Shown in pieces: positions 64,000 to 64,000 of a stretch of 64,000 nt of DNA. Position 1 is the stretch's first letter; each line of letters begins with the position of its first letter. The position numbers and the translations under genes were made by a program. Source of the DNA: Ornithodoros turicata (taxonomy: Eukaryota; Arthropoda; Arachnida; Ixodida; Argasidae). The notes beneath the pieces are model-generated. The model was not told the DNA's origin. It was given only the letters and a program-made list of their open reading frames with translations, and did no database searches. The stretch lies in contig NC_088204.1 of assembly GCF_037126465.1 (NCBI RefSeq), positions 62,555,807 through 62,619,806 of the forward strand. Reading direction: 5' to 3'.

Positions 64000-64000
64000 C

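Larger units (their letters stand above)
58397..64000 (-). mobile_element. Polinton/Maverick virus-like element, left part
   Basis: A protein-primed family B DNA polymerase and an adenovirus-type cysteine protease occur together; this pair is diagnostic of Polintons and related virus-like elements. Genes seen from left to right: polB (minus), Cys-rich upstream exon (minus), basic protein (plus), protease (minus), further minus-strand gene at the edge. Integrase, packaging ATPase and capsid genes are not in the window and would lie to the right. The boundary at the left is approximate. Confidence 0.9.

Overview
The window looks like repeat-rich nuclear DNA of an arthropod, most likely a tick or related chelicerate. 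It has spliceosomal GT-AG introns, polyadenylation signals, and many eukaryotic transposon families: Ty3/gypsy, LINE, P, hAT, Tc1/mariner, pogo/Tigger, PIF/Harbinger and Polinton/Maverick. There are no bacterial operons, rRNA genes or CRISPR arrays. Species assignment is inference; no host marker gene allows more.

One host gene was found. Five plus-strand exons (13121-13215, 15123-15353, 37353-37587, 46036-46201, 49875-50032) have consensus splice sites and matching phases. They encode a membrane-anchored protein with a short hydrophobic N-terminus, a Thr/Ser/Pro-rich linker and a domain with the motif PEDGLCDFLF, which I recall from uncharacterised, possibly GH18-like, tick proteins. The gene is not finished at 50032. 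Almost everything from 13 kb onward is therefore probably intron or downstream DNA filled with nested mobile elements.

Layout: 0.6-6.2 kb is a satellite of ~105-bp monomers that switches orientation near 2.68 kb and contains a ~759-bp higher-order repeat. 6.2-8.4 kb holds retroelement debris and an inverted-repeat element. 8.46-12.54 kb is a decayed minus-strand Ty3/gypsy element. 13-50 kb is the host gene with its introns. These contain a deletion-derivative LTR element with 5-bp target-site duplications (18.4-19.6 kb), LINE pieces, a ~200-bp tandem array (21.6-22.9 kb), a Tigger element, a P-like element keeping only a THAP domain (27.1-29.1 kb), several nested terminal-inverted-repeat elements (34.6-37.3 and 47.0-48.8 kb), a broken mariner-like transposase next to a perfect palindrome (39.3-40.6 kb), and many small MITEs. 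51.6-57.5 kb holds a foldback MITE, a hAT fragment, a second RT-less LTR derivative, a YqaJ-like nuclease fragment and a partly duplicated gypsy fragment.

58.4-64.0 kb is the left part of a Polinton/Maverick (virus-like) element: a minus-strand protein-primed family B DNA polymerase broken by several stops and frameshifts, two candidate small introns, a Cys-rich upstream exon, an unrecognised plus-strand basic protein, an adenovirus-type cysteine protease, and the end of a further gene at the window edge. The element continues to the right.
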